From Massilia sp. UMI-21 (GTDB lineage: Bacteria; Pseudomonadota; Gammaproteobacteria; Burkholderiales; Burkholderiaceae_D), in the NCBI GenBank assembly GCA_015277795.1, contig CP063848.1, forward strand, positions 1,550,001 through 1,614,000: a DNA stretch of 64,000 nucleotides, read 5' to 3'. Under the pieces are notes generated by a model. It was given only the letters and a program-made list of their open reading frames with translations. It was not told where the DNA came from and did not search any database. Positions 62,165 to 64,000 of the stretch are shown one piece after another. Made by a program: the position numbers and the translations under genes. Positions within the stretch are counted from its first letter, which is position 1. Each line of letters starts with the position of its first letter.

Positions 62165-62682
62165 GGCTCTGTCAGCGTTAACCATGGATGAGGCCTGAAC
62201 TGCTGAGCTCCTCCCTGGTCGAACACCTGTCTACATCGACAGGAAGCGGCCGTGAAAACACCAGCTTCAAAAAATGGTTCGCACGACTCCCCGCGCTGAA
62301 CGGGGCGCAGCGCCAACAAACACTGGCGGCACTGCAAGCGGCCGCGGGGCTGGACCGGATCGTCGCGCTCATCGAGCAGATCCGCGCACCCCAACGCGCG
62401 TGTCCGCGCTGCGCCAGCACGCGCTGCTACCGGCACGGCCAGTCAACCTGCGCGCCGGCGTGCGGGTGCGCCGTCACGCCGCCATCGCCATCCACGTCCA
62501 GAACGTCAACGCCTTCCATCAGCGTCTGCGCGACTGGCTGGCCCGCTTTCACGGCGTGGCATCGCGCTACCTGCCGAATTATCTCGGTTGGCACCGGGCG
62601 CTCGACTGCGCACGGGCAATTGCTGCGGAACAGTTCTTACGCATCGCAATCGGCGTCATCAACAGATAAAGGTGACAGCGCC
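62165..62682 (+). mobile_element. Internally deleted IS1595-like insertion sequence
   Basis: Imperfect terminal inverted repeats G-G-C-T-C-T-G-T-C-A (from 62165) and the complement of G-G-T-G-A-C-A-G-C-G-C-C (62671-62682) enclose a transposase remnant. About 520 bp remain of a family usually near 1 kb. Confidence 0.65.
62188..62669 (+). pseudogene. IS1595-type transposase, central part deleted
   Basis: The N-terminal part [11 protein letters not shown] and zinc ribbon [14 protein letters not shown] are joined, in another frame near 62440, directly to the C-terminal part [23 protein letters not shown] and [10 protein letters not shown]. The DDE catalytic centre between them is missing, so it cannot transpose by itself. 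Confidence 0.75.
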
Positions 62683-62684
62683 AC

Positions 62685-62716
62685 AAAAAAAGGCAAGCCA
62701 TTTCTGGCTTGCCTTT
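62685..62716 (-). terminator. Rho-independent terminator of the porin gene
   Basis: 12-bp perfect stem A-A-A-G-G-C-A-A-G-C-C-A (62689-62700 / 62705-62716) with a four-base loop; on the minus strand it is followed by T7. It lies 20 bp after the porin stop and touches the IS remnant. Confidence 0.9.
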
Positions 62717-62736
62717 CTGGTTCCGGCGCGCTGCGC

Positions 62737-63759
62737 TTAGAACGAGTGGCGAATGCCCACGTTGAACACCGACGGATCGGCGCCGAGCGCGGTGACCGGC
62801 GGCGCGAAGCTGCCGCCGGCGGAACCCATGCCGAAGGCGGCACGGCCGTTGTTGCGCACGTGGCCGTAGCTGCTGTACACGTTGGTGCGCTTGGACAGGG
62901 TGTAGCTGTAGGCGACCGAGAAACCGTTGCCCTTGGCGCCGGTTTCCAGCTTCTGCTGGTGCAGCGAAGCGTAGAACTTGTTCGGTCCCGCGGTGAAGAT
63001 GCCGCCCACGGTCAGGAACTTGTACTCGTTGTTCGGACCTTCCCAGTCGGCTTCCATGTAGGCGGCGCGCAGGTCGAACGCACCGAAGTTGTAGCCGGCG
63101 CCGACCGTGTATTCCTTGTCGTCGCCGGTCGCCAGGCGTTCGGTCTGCTGGTAGCCGGCGCCCAGGTACAGCGGGCCGTTCTTGTACTCCACCGCCGCGC
63201 CCACCAGGCTGCCCGAAGGATCGTCGGTCTGGCGCTCGCCGGCGGCGTAGGACGCCAGGACCGTGAAGCCGCTCAGGGTATCGCTTTTGTAGTTGACCGA
63301 GTTCGACAGGCGGCGGGTCAGGCGGTTGGCGCCGAAGGCGGTCAGGGTCGAGCCGTAGAAGCCGTGGCCCAGCGGGTCGGCCGACTGCGCCACCGCGGCG
63401 ATCGGGCCATATTCGCGGCCCACGGTGATGGTGCCGAAGGAACCCTGCAGGCCGACCACGGCGCGGCGCTGGAAGGTGCCGGCCGCGTCGCCCGCGCCAC
63501 TGTCGAGCGCGACGCCGGCTTCGATGTTGAAGAGCGCTTTCAGGCCATTGCCCAGGTCTTCGGTGCCACGAAAGCCGATACGGCTGGTGGACTGGGTGCC
63601 GGAGCTGATCACGGTGCGGCGGTCTTCGCCCGGCGCGTCATTGTCTTCGATGCCGATCGATGCGTCGGCAATGCCGTAGATCTGGACGCTCGTCTGCGCA
63701 TGGGCTGCAGCCAGCGGCAGGAGGGATAACAGGGCGATGGCCAGGCTCTTCTTTTTCAT
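62737..63759 (-). CDS. General outer-membrane porin (Gram-negative porin family)
   Basis: 340 aa. Signal peptide M-K-K-K-S-L-A-I-A-L-L ending A-A-A-H-A, then Q-T-S-V-Q-I-Y-G-I-A-D-A-S-I-G, the typical betaproteobacterial porin start. Alternating beta strands run throughout, with F-G-T-I-T-V-G-R-E-Y-G in the constriction-loop region, and the C-terminus F-N-V-G-I-R-H-S-F ends in the Phe needed for BAM insertion. G-G-A-G-A-G precedes the ATG. A trimeric 16-stranded diffusion pore is expected. Confidence 0.94.
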   Translation of the reverse strand: MKKKSLAIALLSLLPLAAAHAQTSVQIYGIADASIGIEDNDAPGEDRRTVISSGTQSTSRIGFRGTEDLGNGLKALFNIEAGVALDSGAGDAAGTFQRRAVVGLQGSFGTITVGREYGPIAAVAQSADPLGHGFYGSTLTAFGANRLTRRLSNSVNYKSDTLSGFTVLASYAAGERQTDDPSGSLVGAAVEYKNGPLYLGAGYQQTERLATGDDKEYTVGAGYNFGAFDLRAAYMEADWEGPNNEYKFLTVGGIFTAGPNKFYASLHQQKLETGAKGNGFSVAYSYTLSKRTNVYSSYGHVRNNGRAAFGMGSAGGSFAPPVTALGADPSVFNVGIRHSF

Positions 63760-64000
63760 TGATGCTCTCCAGGTGGTTGAATGGGGTGTCCGAACGCCGT
63801 TTTTGTTGTCAGTTGACAGAAACGTACTGTTGCAAAAAGCTTAGCTTCCAGTGTGTTCGAAATGATGCCATGTTTCATTAGCTCTTTGCTTATTCGGTTT
63901 CCGTGAAGCATGTGCGCGTAGCCAAAAAGCCGCACGACCCAGCGCAAACTACGTGTTTCTACTGACCGCACTGTTGTAATTAGGTAACGGAAACGCCAGC
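63760..64000 (-). promoter_or_regulatory. Upstream region of the porin gene
   Basis: 241 bp to the window edge with no convincing gene. It is AT-richer than average and should contain the porin promoter and 5' leader; no specific box could be assigned. Confidence 0.3.

Overview
This is a 64 kb window of high-GC DNA. The gene content suggests a betaproteobacterium of the order Burkholderiales, probably Oxalobacteraceae (Massilia/Telluria-like). The inference rests on the porin type, the class I fumarase, the Tsr/Tar-type chemoreceptor with a D-E-W-E-E-F tail, and general protein style; no rRNA is present to confirm it.

Bases 1-28,414 hold a nearly complete flagellar locus. On the minus strand lie flgBCDEFG (flgG runs off the left edge), a muramidase, flgN, flgM, motB, motA, fliA, fliL, fliK, fliT, fliS, fliD, fliJ, fliI, fliH, fliG, fliF and fliE. 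On the plus strand lie flgA and the export block fliM, fliN, fliP, fliQ, fliR, flhB, flhA. The order fliD-fliS-fliT-fliK-fliL-fliA-motA-motB is that of the lateral (Laf/Flag-2) systems (lafB-C-D-E-F-S-T-U). No LafK-type regulator is present, and FliM lacks the N-terminal CheY-binding peptide. After flhA comes a likely flagellin-modification cluster: aminotransferase, hexapeptide acetyltransferase, a FliK-like protein, a short flagellin and a TPR-GT41 (O-GlcNAc transferase-like) glycosyltransferase.

Bases 30.9-38.6 kb are chromosomal: dusA, two chemoreceptor genes flanking a secreted TonB-C-terminal-domain protein and a WXXGXW/calcium-loop protein, a thioredoxin-like remnant, and a persulfide dioxygenase.

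Bases 38,627-45,285 form a decayed integrative element in the 3' end of tRNA-His, bounded by perfect 78-bp direct repeats with candidate integrase arm sites inside each end. It carries an oddly built hicA-hicB pair, a HEPN-like protein translationally coupled to a helical-repeat protein, phage lysis remnants (holin, small protein, broken DUF1353), a two-TM membrane protein, a twice-frameshifted tyrosine integrase, and a protein distantly like DUF2971.

Bases 45.3-64 kb return to the chromosome: tRNA-His, murI, class I fumarase, a YqhA-type membrane protein, acs, tRNA-Ser(GGA) followed by four 128-bp structured tandem repeats, a trypsin-like (Nal1-type) protein, waaF and hldD for LPS heptose, a sensor kinase, an ABM-domain protein, an M28 peptidase, a hybrid kinase, cheW, an internally deleted IS1595-type transposase, and a general porin. 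The most promising leads are the lateral-type flagellar locus with its unusual FliM, FlhB and FliD features, the tRNA-His island, and the tRNA-Ser-linked repeat array.
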